DNA of 64,000 nucleotides, from positions 1,550,001 to 1,614,000 of the forward strand of contig NZ_CP114904.1 of assembly GCF_027497215.1 (NCBI RefSeq). The letters are read 5' to 3'. The stretch comes from Micromonospora sp. WMMD812. GTDB taxonomy: Bacteria > Actinomycetota > Actinomycetes > Mycobacteriales > Micromonosporaceae. Below the pieces are notes generated by a model, which had not been told where the DNA came from, made no database searches, and worked only from the letters and a program-made list of their open reading frames with translations. This document shows positions 53,356-62,276 of this stretch, piece by piece. Made by a program: the position numbers and the translations under genes. The first letter of the stretch is position 1. Every line of letters starts with the position of its first letter.

Positions 53356-53392
53356 CCGATGATGAGCGCTGAATAAGCGCGCTCATCATCGG
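53356..53392. terminator. perfect 14-bp stem-loop
   Basis: CCGATGATGAGCGC (53356-53369) pairs exactly with 53379-53392 around a nine-base AT-rich loop. It lies between the integrase remnant and the sigma-factor gene on the minus strand. No T-run follows, so a protein-binding site is also possible. Confidence 0.5.
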
Positions 53393-53438
53393 CTGCGAGC
53401 GGTGGCTATGTTCCGCAGGCCATGTGCGAGGCCAGGTA

Positions 53439-53731
53439 TTAGTGGGGGTGCCGGTCGAGGTTCTTGCGGGCCGGGTCGTAGCGCATGGTGGTTCGCGGGT
53501 CGGTGCGGCTGGCGGCGATTTGCACGTCGCGCAGGCTGACGCCGGTGTCGAGCAGGGTCGTCACGAACGTGTGGCGAAGCAGGGGGGATGCATCCTCGGC
53601 ATGTGGATCCCTGCGGCCTGGGCCAGGTGCTTGAGCCGGTGGGTGGCGGCGTGCCGGTCCATCCGCACGCCGAGGGTGTTGCGCAGGATCGGCCCGCTGG
53701 TGCGGTGGGCGACGTAGGGGTCCTCGGTCAT
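53439..53731 (-). pseudogene. C-terminal remnant of a tyrosine recombinase (integrase)
   Basis: Two frames give the end of an integrase: VRMDRHAATHRLKHLAQAAG in one, then after a shift near 53580 FVTTLLDTGVSLRDVQIAAS and TTMRYDPARKNLDRHPH up to a stop at 53439. The second part includes the catalytic Tyr in MRYD. The N-terminal and central domains are missing. Confidence 0.75.
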
Positions 53732-54318
53732 GACGCGGACGCTACTCCCGGTCGCTCGGCCAGCGGCTTCAAGCCGCACGCGGAGGCGAAGCCGTCGGAC
53801 TCGATGCCCAGCGCCACGTTGCCACGCGTGCTCATGTTCGCGAATGCGATCACCGAGGTGAGCTCGACCACGGCGGCAGGTCCCAGCTTCGCGTGCAGCC
53901 GGTCCACCAGCTCGTCGGTCACGGTCGGCGGTGTCTGACTCATCGCCTCGGCATACTCCAGGACGTCCCGCTCCAGCGGAGTGAAGACGTCCGCCTCCCG
54001 CCACCGCGGGATCTCGCGCGCCTTCTCCACGTCGAGCCCCTTGTTGCGAGTCTCGAAGTAGTTGAAGTCCAGGCACCACGTGCAGCCGACCAGCGACGCG
54101 ACCGCCATGTGGGCGAACGACTTCAGGCCCTCGTCGCAGGCGTCCCACTTCTGCAGCTTGCCGCCGAGGCCGAAGCTGGCGAACAGCACCTTCGGGTTGT
54201 GCCAGTAGACGCCCACCGCCGTCGGCACCTTGCCCAGCTTCTTCTCGATCATCCGCCTGATCAGTGCTCCCTTGACGCCGGTGATCTCGGCGGGCGGGAT
54301 GCGGGTCGTGTGCGCCAT
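53728..54318 (-). CDS. carboxymuconolactone decarboxylase (AhpD-like) protein
   Basis: The ATG at 54318 follows GAGGAG and gives 196 residues. The redox-type active site VGCTWCLDFNYFE (CxxC with a downstream acidic residue) and the helical fold mark an AhpD/CMD-family protein, probably a peroxidase partner or a decarboxylase. The C-terminus (SDGFASACGLKPLAERPG) is intact. The 3' end touches the integrase remnant. Confidence 0.85.
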   Translation of the reverse strand: MAHTTRIPPAEITGVKGALIRRMIEKKLGKVPTAVGVYWHNPKVLFASFGLGGKLQKWDACDEGLKSFAHMAVASLVGCTWCLDFNYFETRNKGLDVEKAREIPRWREADVFTPLERDVLEYAEAMSQTPPTVTDELVDRLHAKLGPAAVVELTSVIAFANMSTRGNVALGIESDGFASACGLKPLAERPGVASAS

Positions 54319-54412
54319 GTCGGCTCCTCGGTCGATGGCTGTGCCGACGGGTTGGTAGGTCGTCATGCCATGGAGACACCGGCCGGGCCGCGGGTGTGAC
54401 ATCGAGCGGGAG

Positions 54413-54552
54413 AAGAGACTGATCTGTTCGTCGTCGGCGTCGTCGTCGGCGTCGTACTCGAACATGGTCCAGGCGTCCACCGGAATCGACGAGATCGCGG
54501 TCTTGACCTTGGCGTCCACGCGCACGGTGACCGAGGCGCCCCCGCCCAACTA
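54413..54552 (-). pseudogene. fragment of an IS1380-type transposase
   Basis: The frame GGASVTVRVDAKVKTAISSI, then PVDAWTMFEYD resembles the core region of IS1380-family transposases (SITVRxDAKVxxAIATIP pattern). It is cut on both sides, and an acidic DADDDADDE stretch follows. It is inactive. Confidence 0.6.
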
Positions 54553-55004
54553 GAGTGCCGCGGCCGGGGCGCAGCGGAACGACCATCCGTGCGGGCGAGC
54601 GGAACGCGGCGCGCCGCCGCGACCAGCTGGGGTAGACGCGTGCCTTGCGTCGAGGAGCGGGCGCGGTTCGATCTTGAGCTGGCGGGAGGCGCGAAGCGCT
54701 TCTAGCGCCGGCCTGACGCGGCGACGTCAGCCGCTGACCGGACGTGTCAGGCCGTGACAGGTGGGTGGCGAGTTCGATCGGCCTGACAGCAGAGTTCTGG
54801 GCGGTGCATGTCATCCACGGCATGCCCGCCCGGCGGGGACCGTCATTCCGGCGGGGCCGGCGGTCCGGCATGGTCGGCGCGGCGTACTGACACCGCGAAC
54901 CCTTCACCACTGGTAAGGGAGGAGCGCCCCCACCGGACCACACCCGGTCCCTTTGGCCTTGGTCCCCGCCGCGGCGGCCCGCAGATCTTGGGTGGAGCGC
55001 CGTC
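54553..55004. other. 452-bp leader of the conjugation cluster
   Basis: No gene is supported. The CTGACAG-family motifs at 54745-54789 and the promoter of the pilin gene must lie here. Confidence 0.45.
54745..54789. promoter_or_regulatory. CTGACAG-type motifs upstream of the conjugation genes
   Basis: TGTCA (54745-54749) and TGACA (54755-54759) form an inverted repeat, and CTGACAG follows at 54783-54789. The same words occur at 12186-12219, 18288-18320 and 45793-45807. Confidence 0.5.
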
Positions 55005-55301
55005 ATGCACACGACTCTCTCGGTTCTGTCCGACCTCACCGCCGCCGCGCCGTCGCCGGTGGCGGCCCCGAAGAGCATCAGCGAGGTCATCTCGAGTATC
55101 ACCGGTTGGATCATGGGCCTGCTCGCGTTGGTCGCGACAATGTTCCTGGTGATCGGTGGCCTGCGGTACATGGCCGCCGGCGGCGACCCGGCCCAGGTCG
55201 AGCAGGCGAAGGGCAACGTCAAGTCCGCGTTGGTCGGCTACGCCCTCGCCGTGCTGTCCCCGGTCATCCTGCAGGTGCTGCAGGGCATCATCGGCGGCTG
55301 A
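55005..55301 (+). CDS. VirB2/TrbC-like conjugative pilin
   Basis: The 98-residue protein has a short N-terminal segment and two hydrophobic helices (ITGWIMGLLALVATMFLVIG; LVGYALAVLSPVILQVLQG) separated by a conserved loop YMAAGGDPAQVEQAKGNVKS. This is the layout of type IV secretion pilin-like proteins in Gram-positive conjugative elements. It is the first gene of the cluster and ends four bases before the VirB6-like gene. Confidence 0.82.
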   Translation: MHTTLSVLSDLTAAAPSPVAAPKSISEVISSITGWIMGLLALVATMFLVIGGLRYMAAGGDPAQVEQAKGNVKSALVGYALAVLSPVILQVLQGIIGG

Positions 55302-55304
55302 GGC

Positions 55305-56216
55305 ATGGTCGACTGGCTGATGAATGACCTGATCAGCTGGCTCGCCGAGAAGGTCAACGAGCTTCTCGGCGGTCTGCTGGCCATCCTGACATCGTCGATC
55401 TTCCTGTCGCCGGACGTCACCGTCCTGCCGCAGGTGACGGCGATCGCCGGCACGAGCGCGCTGGTCGTCACCGCCTGCTTCCTCCTCGCGATCGTCGCCG
55501 TCGGCGTCGCGGTGATGGTCGGCGACTCGGTGGAGATGCGCTACGGCATCAAGGAGCTGATCCCCCGGCTCGTTGTCGGGTTCGTGCTGTCCGCGTTCGC
55601 GGTCCCGTTGACCGGGGTGCTCATCGACGTCGCCAACGCCCTGACGGTGTCGATGACCGGCGTGTCCGCGCCCACCACCGAGATGATCACCTTCGTGCGG
55701 GGGCGCATCGCCTCGGCGATGACCGACGAAAGTTCCGCGCTGCTGATCGCCGTCATCGGGCTGCTCATCGTCGTGCTGATGTTCCTGCTCGGCGGCAGCT
55801 GGCTCGTGCGGGTCGGGGTGCTGATCGTCCTGGCGGGGGTCGCTCCGGTGGCGTTGGCCTGCTACGCCACGCCGTGGACGCAGGGCGCTGCGCAGTTGTG
55901 GTGGCGTACCCTTTTGGGTTGCCTGGCCACGCCCACGCTGCAGGCGGTCGCGTTCTCGGCGGGCATCAACCTGCTGGTCGACCCGGAGTCGAACCTGCCG
56001 ATCCTGCTCGGTCTGCCCGGTTCGGACACGGTGAACCTGATGCTGGTCATCGTCGTGCTCTGGGTCACCCTCAAGGTTCCCGGGATGATGCGCCGGTACG
56101 TGACCCGCGCCGGGTCATCGAACACCGGTGGGGTTCTGCTGCGCGCGGTGCTCATTCAAGGCGTCACCCGTCACCTGCCGCTCGGCCGGCTCGCTGCTGT
56201 GCGGGGTGGGCGGTGA
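55305..56216 (+). CDS. VirB6/TrbL-like conjugation channel protein
   Basis: The 303-residue polytopic protein has about six helices. It begins with an amphipathic segment (MVDWLMNDLISWLAEKVNEL), and the central GDSVEMRYGIKELIPRLVVG and CYATPWTQGAAQLWWRTLLG are typical of TrbL/VirB6-type inner-membrane channel proteins of actinobacterial type IV secretion. It follows the pilin gene by three bases. Normally PrgI and VirB4 genes come next; here they are displaced by 5 kb of other genes. Confidence 0.82.
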   Translation: MVDWLMNDLISWLAEKVNELLGGLLAILTSSIFLSPDVTVLPQVTAIAGTSALVVTACFLLAIVAVGVAVMVGDSVEMRYGIKELIPRLVVGFVLSAFAVPLTGVLIDVANALTVSMTGVSAPTTEMITFVRGRIASAMTDESSALLIAVIGLLIVVLMFLLGGSWLVRVGVLIVLAGVAPVALACYATPWTQGAAQLWWRTLLGCLATPTLQAVAFSAGINLLVDPESNLPILLGLPGSDTVNLMLVIVVLWVTLKVPGMMRRYVTRAGSSNTGGVLLRAVLIQGVTRHLPLGRLAAVRGGR

Positions 56217-56651
56217 CCCCGCGAGGACACCTCCCCGCGCGCTGTCGTCTCGACGGGCACTCCATCCGGCCTCTTTCCGAGGATCGCTGTTGGGTTGAGG
56301 AGCACGAGCCACCTGCTGCACCTCGCGTCTGGCGACGTTGGACGGGTAGTGCTGAAGGGTCAATTCGAGCCGCGAAGCTGACCCGTGTCTTTCCACGATC
56401 GAATCACGGAAGCCGCCCGCTCCGACCACCAAGCCTGGCGGTCGGAGCGGCAGCGTGTACGGATAGCCCGGGTTACGGAGAAAGTCCGAGTACAGGTAGA
56501 TGAGAATGCGTAGGTCCTGAGCGTCGGCGAATTCGTGAGATCCCGGAAGCCATTCGGTGTCGTGTCGCGACCCGAGGCCGTGGTTAGCGTGATCCTGTGG
56601 GCGGCGCAGGCGGTCTGCTTGCTCAGACGGGTGAGGCCGGGTCGCAGATCA
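56217..56651. other. intergenic stretch at the edge of the cargo block
   Basis: No gene is supported. A GTGA overlap at 56213 could have started another conjugation gene, but the frame soon looks random. A stem-loop lies at 56417-56450. Confidence 0.4.
56417..56450. terminator. stem-loop between convergent genes
   Basis: CCGCTCCGACC (56417-56427) pairs perfectly with 56440-56450. It lies between the VirB6-like gene and the hydrolase gene that ends at 56652. Confidence 0.55.
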
Positions 56652-57497
56652 TCATCCGGTACGTCGGTCGGCGTCGATGATGAGCTGGGTGACCAGATCG
56701 GGGTGGCTGACCATCGCGCAGTGCGACGCCGCGACCGACACCGTCTTGCGCGCGTTGGTCCGCTGGTATTCGAAGCGCTGCAACGCGGGCGGGATGGCCT
56801 TGTCCTCGGTGGCGATCAGCCCCCACGAGGGGATGGTGTGCCAAGCGGCGGCCTGGGTCAGGTCGGCGAAGCACTGCGCGCTGAAGGGCCGCTGCGTCGC
56901 CGCCATGATTTTGGTGGTGGAGGCGGGCAGGTCAGCGGCGAACACGTGCCGCAGCTTGTCGGCCCGGAGGTACAGGTCGGTGCCGGTGGTGCCGTCGGGG
57001 TTCGGGTACGGGACCGGGTTGAGGGCGGCCTGGATCTCGCTGCCCGGGTACGTGGAGATGAGCTCGCCGAGTGACTCGCCGGTGTCTGGGACGAACGCGG
57101 CGACGTACACGAGGGCTTTGACGTTGGGTGCGGCGGCCGCGGCGTTGGTGATGACGGCGCCGCCGTAGGAGTGTCCGGCGAGGATGACCGGGCCGTTGAT
57201 GCCGGCCAGGACGCTGGCGAGATAGGCGGCATCGGTCGGTAGGCTGCGCAGCGGGTTGGCCGGGGCGATGACGGTGTAGTCGCGCCGTTGCAGCTGCGCG
57301 ACGACGCCGTTCCAGCTGGCGCTGGCGTCGGCGAAGCCACCATGCACGAGCACGACGGTCGGCTTGGCCGAGCCGCTGGGTCTGGTCGAGCTGGTGTTGC
57401 CGGCCGTGGCAGGGCTGGCCGCGATACCGGTGGCGGTGGCGGCTAACGCGACGCCGGCGGCGCCGACGAAGGTGCGACGGGACATGTTGGCAGACAA
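56652..57497 (-). CDS. Tat-exported alpha/beta hydrolase
   Basis: The 281-residue enzyme begins with a twin-arginine signal (MSRRTFVGAAG, then a hydrophobic run ending ASPATAG). The mature part has the hydrolase start VVLVHGGFADASASWNGV, the nucleophile elbow AGHSYGGA, and late acid and His positions (LIATEDKAIPP; VAASHCAMVSHPD). It starts nine bases after a paralogous cytoplasmic hydrolase gene, with which it forms an operon. Its substrate is unknown; esterase or haloperoxidase-like activities occur in such proteins. Confidence 0.88.
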   Translation of the reverse strand: MSANMSRRTFVGAAGVALAATATGIAASPATAGNTSSTRPSGSAKPTVVLVHGGFADASASWNGVVAQLQRRDYTVIAPANPLRSLPTDAAYLASVLAGINGPVILAGHSYGGAVITNAAAAAPNVKALVYVAAFVPDTGESLGELISTYPGSEIQAALNPVPYPNPDGTTGTDLYLRADKLRHVFAADLPASTTKIMAATQRPFSAQCFADLTQAAAWHTIPSWGLIATEDKAIPPALQRFEYQRTNARKTVSVAASHCAMVSHPDLVTQLIIDADRRTG

Positions 57498-57506
57498 GAA
57501 GAACTC

Positions 57507-58205
57507 CTACAGCGTGACCGCGGTGGCGGCTTGGCGGATGAGGTCGACGACGGCGCCGGGCTGAGAGGCGTAGACGGCATGGCTGCCGATGGCTTCCACG
57601 ACGGTGGCTCCGGCGCGCTGGGCCATCGAGCGCTGCGCCGGGGGCGGGATCATGCGGTCTTCGGTGGCGACCAGGTACCAGCTGGGCTTGCGCCGCCACG
57701 CGGGTTCGCTAACCGCACCGGCCAAGGCTCCGACGCCCCACGGCACCTGCGAGTCGGCCAGGAAGGCGGCCTCCTCGGCCGGCAGGTCGGCGGCGAACGA
57801 GTCGTGAAACTTGTCCCGATCCAGGAACAGGAACCCGTCACGCGACGGCAGGATCGGCGGCACCGGCGCGCCGGGGGGCGGATCGGCGATCAGGGTGTTG
57901 ACCGACTCGCCCTTGTCCGGGGCGAAGGCGGCGACGTAGACCAGCGCGGCCACGGCGTCGTGGGTGCCGGCTTCGCTGATGACCGCGCCGCCGTAGGAGT
58001 GTCCCACCAGGATGGCCGGGCCGTCGAGGCCGTCGAGGATGAAGCGGGTCGCGGCGGCGTCGCCTTCCAGGGACAGGGTCGGGTTCTGCACGACCTTGAC
58101 GGTGAACCCGTCGCGGGTCAGCAGCCGGTGTACCGTCTGCCAGCCGGACCCGTCAACGAAACCGCCGTGCACCAGCACGACGTTGCGGACAGTTGCTGTG
58201 CTCAT
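57507..58205 (-). CDS. alpha/beta hydrolase, cytoplasmic paralog
   Basis: The 232-residue enzyme lacks a signal peptide. It has VVLVHGGFVDGSGWQTVHRL, the elbow VGHSYGGA, an acid in LVATEDRMIPP and a His in EAIGSHAVYASQP. It parallels the Tat-exported protein downstream almost block by block, so the pair arose by duplication with one copy gaining a signal. The ATG at 58205 follows AGGAG. The large regulator gene upstream is in the same direction. Confidence 0.9.
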   Translation of the reverse strand: MSTATVRNVVLVHGGFVDGSGWQTVHRLLTRDGFTVKVVQNPTLSLEGDAAATRFILDGLDGPAILVGHSYGGAVISEAGTHDAVAALVYVAAFAPDKGESVNTLIADPPPGAPVPPILPSRDGFLFLDRDKFHDSFAADLPAEEAAFLADSQVPWGVGALAGAVSEPAWRRKPSWYLVATEDRMIPPPAQRSMAQRAGATVVEAIGSHAVYASQPGAVVDLIRQAATAVTL

Positions 58206-58307
58206 GGAACGCTCCTGAGTCCAGGGCAGCGGGCCGATCACCCGCCGCTTTCGCCTCCCATGCAAATCGCCGCGGCAGCGCTGGCACAGGCAGAACAGGA
58301 TGCAGAA

Positions 58308-60575
58308 CTAGGAACTGACGGCGCTGGCGCCTCTCGCGGCGGCCTTGTCCCGGCAGCCGGCCGCGTCGTCGTGCCGTCCGATCGACTCGTAGATCGCGGC
58401 GGCCCGCCGCAGTGCCTCCTGCGCCTCGGCGGCGTTGTCGTTCCCATACAGATCGTCGCCGAGTATGCGCAGCACCGTCGCCTGGGCATCAAGCATCTGT
58501 ATGCGTTCAAACAGGGCCGCGGCGCGCCGCGCCAGGGGGACACCGTCGCTGCCGCGGCCGAGCTGTCCCAGCGCCCGCGCCGTCATGCCCAGCACGTAGG
58601 GCTGGGTCATCTCCACGGTCGAAGGTGCCATGCCCGAGGCGGGATCCTCGGTCATCTCGAGCGCGCGCTGGAAGCAGGCCAGCGCTTCGCCGACCTCCCC
58701 GAGCCGCATCCCGATGTCGCCGCGCCCGATCAGGGTCTGGCAGATGGCGTCGGCGTCGGCGAGCTGTTCGAACAGCTCGGCTGCGGCGCGCACCGCGTCC
58801 ATGGCCAGGCGCAGCTGGCCCATTCTCATCCGGGCGCGGCCAATGTTCTGCCACGCCCACGCCTCCTCCTGAACGTCTCCGCCTTGGCGTGCCAGGGCCA
58901 GCGCCTGTTCGGCATAGGCCAGCGCCGGCTGACCATCCTGCTCGAGCACCGTGTGGGTGCGCGAAAGCGCGTTGAGAAACGCCGCCTGCCGGGCGGTGTC
59001 GCCGATCGCGGCGGCCGAGTCGTGCCCAAGCAGGTACACCTCGGCCCAGTGAGGCCAGTAGCGCAGGCGGCCGACGAGCCGCCGCGTGGCGGCAACGGCC
59101 TGGACGACCAGGCGATGATCGCCGGCCGCTGCGGCATCGGCGAGCGCCGGGAACCAATGTCCGGCCTCGGCCCGGATCCAAGCCACGGCTTCCTCACGGG
59201 AGCGGAAATCGGAGCCAGCCGCGTCAGCTGGGTCCGGCGCGAACCACTGTCCCGCCGCGGCGAGCGTCGACAGGAGCCAGGAGACCATCCGGCGGTGGCT
59301 GGCCGCTACGGCGACGGCATCGTCGTCCTGTTCAAGGCGTTGCTGCGCGTACAGCCGCACCAGGTCATGCAACCGGTACCGGCCTGCCTGCGCCGCCTCC
59401 ACCAGCCCAAGATCCACCAGATCGTCGAGGTGGTCCTCGGCCTCCGGGACCGTCACCTCACCGGTCGCCGCGGCCAATGCGGCGCTGAAGTCCGGCCCCA
59501 GCGACAGTGCCGTGCGGCGGAACACCTGCCGGGTGATCCTGGGCAGCTGCTCATAGGACATCCCGAAGGCCGCGGCGACCTTCAGATCGCCAGCGCTGAG
59601 CTGGTCGAGCCGCCGCTCGGCGACCGACAACCGTGTGGTCAGGTCGGCGACGCTCCAGATCGGTCGTGAGACGAGCCGGTTTCCCACGATGCGCACCGCC
59701 AGCGGCAAACCACCCAGCAGATCCACCAAGCCATGCAGGTCGTTGTCGTGCGACAGGTCCACCCGCTCGGCGAGGATCCGCCGCAGCAGGTCGGTGGAGT
59801 CGCCCGGCGGCATCGGGTCCAGGTGAAGCCGTTGCACGCCTTCGAGTCCGGCTAGCAATCGTCGGCTGGTGACCAGGAGCTGGCTGCTCCCGCTGCCGGG
59901 AAGCAAGGGGCGTACCTGCGCCTCTGATGCGGCGTCATCCACGACCACGAGCACCCGCTTGTCGCGCAGCACCTGCCGGTAGCGCCCAGCACGCTCGGCC
60001 GTGTCGTCGGGAATCTGCTGCTCCCGCACGCCCAGCGCCCGCAGGACCCGCGCGAGAATTTCGTCCTCGGCGAGCGGCCGCTTGCTCATCCCCAACGCAT
60101 CGACGAAGCACACCCCGCCGGGGAACCGGTCACGCACATGGTGGGCGGCTCGTACCACCAGCGTTGTCTTGCCCATCCCGGCGCCGCCGGTGATCACGGC
60201 CGCGCCCGACCGGTCGGCCGAGCCGGTAAGCGCGTCCACCTGGCGGAAGATCCACGCCTGCTCGGCCGTCCGGCCGGTGAAATCGGCGATGGACCCCGGT
60301 AGCTCGCACAGGCCCGCTGCGGCCGCCAGGTACGCCGGCCTCGTCCGACCGGCCTTGGCCAGCGCGACCAGTTCCTCCCGTTGGGCACCTTCGAGTTGGA
60401 GCGCGTCGGCGATCAACGCCACCGTCCGCCGTTGAGGCCCGAGCGCCCGCCCGCGTTCCATGTCACTGAGCGCCCGAACACTCACCCCCGAGGCCTCGGC
60501 CAGCTCCTCCAACGTCAAACCAGCGGCATGCCGCGCCTGTCGCAGCGCCGTTCCGAACGATGCCCTGCCACCCAT
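58308..60575 (-). CDS. XRE-STAND-TPR transcriptional regulator (AfsR-like without SARP domain)
   Basis: The 755-residue protein has an N-terminal XRE helix-turn-helix (LRQARHAAGLTLEELAEASG, then VSVRALSDMERGRALGPQRR). An NB-ARC ATPase follows, with Walker A GGAGMGKTT (130-138), Walker B VLVVVDD (208-214), LLVTSRRLLAGL and GGLPLAVRIVGNR. The C-terminal half contains TPR repeats. Such regulators switch on ATP and an unknown ligand. It lies 102 bases before the two hydrolase genes on the same strand and is their probable controller. Confidence 0.92.
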   Translation of the reverse strand: MGGRASFGTALRQARHAAGLTLEELAEASGVSVRALSDMERGRALGPQRRTVALIADALQLEGAQREELVALAKAGRTRPAYLAAAAGLCELPGSIADFTGRTAEQAWIFRQVDALTGSADRSGAAVITGGAGMGKTTLVVRAAHHVRDRFPGGVCFVDALGMSKRPLAEDEILARVLRALGVREQQIPDDTAERAGRYRQVLRDKRVLVVVDDAASEAQVRPLLPGSGSSQLLVTSRRLLAGLEGVQRLHLDPMPPGDSTDLLRRILAERVDLSHDNDLHGLVDLLGGLPLAVRIVGNRLVSRPIWSVADLTTRLSVAERRLDQLSAGDLKVAAAFGMSYEQLPRITRQVFRRTALSLGPDFSAALAAATGEVTVPEAEDHLDDLVDLGLVEAAQAGRYRLHDLVRLYAQQRLEQDDDAVAVAASHRRMVSWLLSTLAAAGQWFAPDPADAAGSDFRSREEAVAWIRAEAGHWFPALADAAAAGDHRLVVQAVAATRRLVGRLRYWPHWAEVYLLGHDSAAAIGDTARQAAFLNALSRTHTVLEQDGQPALAYAEQALALARQGGDVQEEAWAWQNIGRARMRMGQLRLAMDAVRAAAELFEQLADADAICQTLIGRGDIGMRLGEVGEALACFQRALEMTEDPASGMAPSTVEMTQPYVLGMTARALGQLGRGSDGVPLARRAAALFERIQMLDAQATVLRILGDDLYGNDNAAEAQEALRRAAAIYESIGRHDDAAGCRDKAAARGASAVSS

Positions 60576-60665
60576 CCCACAATCATGGACCTCGCAGGCA
60601 CCTGCTCTCACCACCAGGTCACCGGCCCGGACCGGGCACGGAGCCTGCCTGAACCGCCGCGCCAA

Positions 60666-61253
60666 CTAGCGAGGAGTGGAGGAAGGTCGGGCCGCGCCGC
60701 AGATGTATCCCTCCGGTAGCCGTTCCCCTAGACGGACACCCGCCGCGGGAGGCTTCGGCGTGAGCCGAAACGAGTGCTGCCGGAGGAGCTCCTGGTTCTC
60801 GGGATCGCCGGGATGCGCCAGCGCCCGGCCCCGCACGAGGGCGGGGACTTGGCCGTGGCGAAGCCAGTTGTAGATAGCGCCGGCGGGGTACTGGCGCTGC
60901 GTCGATTCGGTGTTCTGGCGCACCTGCGCCGAGATCGACTGCCGCACAGAGACGAGCGCCAGCCGCGACAGATGAATCGCGGTGATCTTCGCCGTCGGGA
61001 TCATCGCGCCCGCCCGCGGCCAGATCGGCTCGACCATGTTCCCCACCGCCATCACGGCCTGGCGAACGTCCCGCCCGCTCAGCAGTCCGCGTTCCGGTCC
61101 GACAGGGCCGTCATCGCTGGCCTCGCTGTCGGGAGCCTGTCCACGGGAATCCGCCATTCCCCACGCCGGATCAATCTTGTCGATCAACGCACGCGCCGGC
61201 GACAAACCTTGGCCGATCCGATGACCCAGCAACTCCACGGTCGGTCCAGTCAT
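60666..61253 (-). CDS. hypothetical protein next to PrgI
   Basis: From the ATG at 61253 the product has 195 residues. It is soluble, with a helical middle (RDVRQAVMAVGNMVEPIWPR, RLALVSVRQSISAQVRQNTE). YNWLRHGQVPALVRGRALA near the end could be a nucleic-acid-binding helix pair. I do not recognise the family. It is divergent from PrgI and precedes the large regulator on the minus strand. Confidence 0.6.
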   Translation of the reverse strand: MTGPTVELLGHRIGQGLSPARALIDKIDPAWGMADSRGQAPDSEASDDGPVGPERGLLSGRDVRQAVMAVGNMVEPIWPRAGAMIPTAKITAIHLSRLALVSVRQSISAQVRQNTESTQRQYPAGAIYNWLRHGQVPALVRGRALAHPGDPENQELLRQHSFRLTPKPPAAGVRLGERLPEGYICGAARPSSTPR

Positions 61254-61373
61254 GAGCCACCCTGATGCGCCTCCTCCCTCGACCGCACACAACAACAGAC
61301 CATGCCGTTTGCGCTGCGTGAACAGCACGACAGCGCAGCCCCTCCAACCAGTGGAAAGGATGGATGATCACAA

Positions 61374-62276
61374 ATGACCCCAAAACCAGACGCAACTGAC
61401 GGGCCTTATCGGGCACGGATTCCGGCCAACGTCAACGAGCCCGACCGCATCGCCTTCGGGCTGACGTTCCGGCAGCTGGCCATTGTCGGCGGTACCGGCC
61501 TGGCCGGCGTCGGCCTCTACCGCGTGTTCGGGCATCTGCTTCCTGCGGTGGCCTGGATCATCGCCGGGATCGTCGGGTTCGCCTTCGCGATCGTGCTGGC
61601 GCTCGGCCGCCGCGACGGCCTGCCGCTGGACATGTGGCTACGGCACGCGATCGCGCTCAGCCGCGGCCCGCGCACGCTCGCACCAGGTACGGCTCGGCCC
61701 AGCGCCGTCGCGGCCATCGCCGGCAAGCCGAAAGTGCCGGCGCCGCTGCGCTCTCCGGTCACGGCGGTCAGCCCATCCGGTGTGCTCACCAGCGAGGACG
61801 GCGACAAGGTCCTGATTGCCTGCGGCACCACGAACATTCACCTGCGCACCGGCGGCGAGCAGGGCGCGCTGCTAGAGGGGTTCGGCCGGTTCCTCAACTC
61901 GCTGACCGGTCCGGCGCAGATCGTGGTGGCCGCGCAGCGGCACGACCTGACCGGGTACGCGCAGGCGACCGTCGACTATGCGCCGCGCCTATCGCATTCG
62001 GCCTTGCAGACCGCCGCCGGCGACTACGCCGAGTTCCTCCTCGACCTCGACGCCCAGCGCGATCCGTTACGCCGCCAGGTCCTCGCCGTCGTCACCGGCG
62101 AGCACGCCACCGAGAGCGCCGTACGCGCCCTGTCCGGGCTCGGCGTCGAAGCCGCCGCGCTGGACGGGCCGGCCGTCACCGCCGCCCTGACAGCCGCAGT
62201 CGATCCGTTCTCCGCCCCGCCGCCTGACCCGCGAGCGGTGCCGGGCACCCCGATCACCTTCCGGAGCACATCGTGA
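61374..62276 (+). CDS. PrgI-family conjugation protein
   Basis: The 300-residue protein opens with YRARIPANVNEPDRIAFGLT and two adjacent membrane helices (about residues 33-52 and 58-78), the hallmark of PrgI, a small inner-membrane component of Gram-positive type IV secretion. The C-terminal 200 residues form a soluble domain (GVLTSEDGDKVLIACGTTNI; QIVVAAQRHDLTGYAQATVD) common in actinobacterial versions. Its stop overlaps the VirB4 start (62273-62276). Confidence 0.88.
   Translation: MTPKPDATDGPYRARIPANVNEPDRIAFGLTFRQLAIVGGTGLAGVGLYRVFGHLLPAVAWIIAGIVGFAFAIVLALGRRDGLPLDMWLRHAIALSRGPRTLAPGTARPSAVAAIAGKPKVPAPLRSPVTAVSPSGVLTSEDGDKVLIACGTTNIHLRTGGEQGALLEGFGRFLNSLTGPAQIVVAAQRHDLTGYAQATVDYAPRLSHSALQTAAGDYAEFLLDLDAQRDPLRRQVLAVVTGEHATESAVRALSGLGVEAAALDGPAVTAALTAAVDPFSAPPPDPRAVPGTPITFRSTS

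Noticed and set aside
53561..55222. A 553-codon minus-strand open frame
   Set aside because: It is a shadow of the AhpD-like gene and the conjugation leader. Only its last 50 codons match a real family, and I reported those as an integrase remnant.
57531..59669. A 712-codon plus-strand open frame
   Set aside because: It is antisense to the hydrolase genes and the STAND regulator, which have clear family motifs; such long shadows are common at this GC content.
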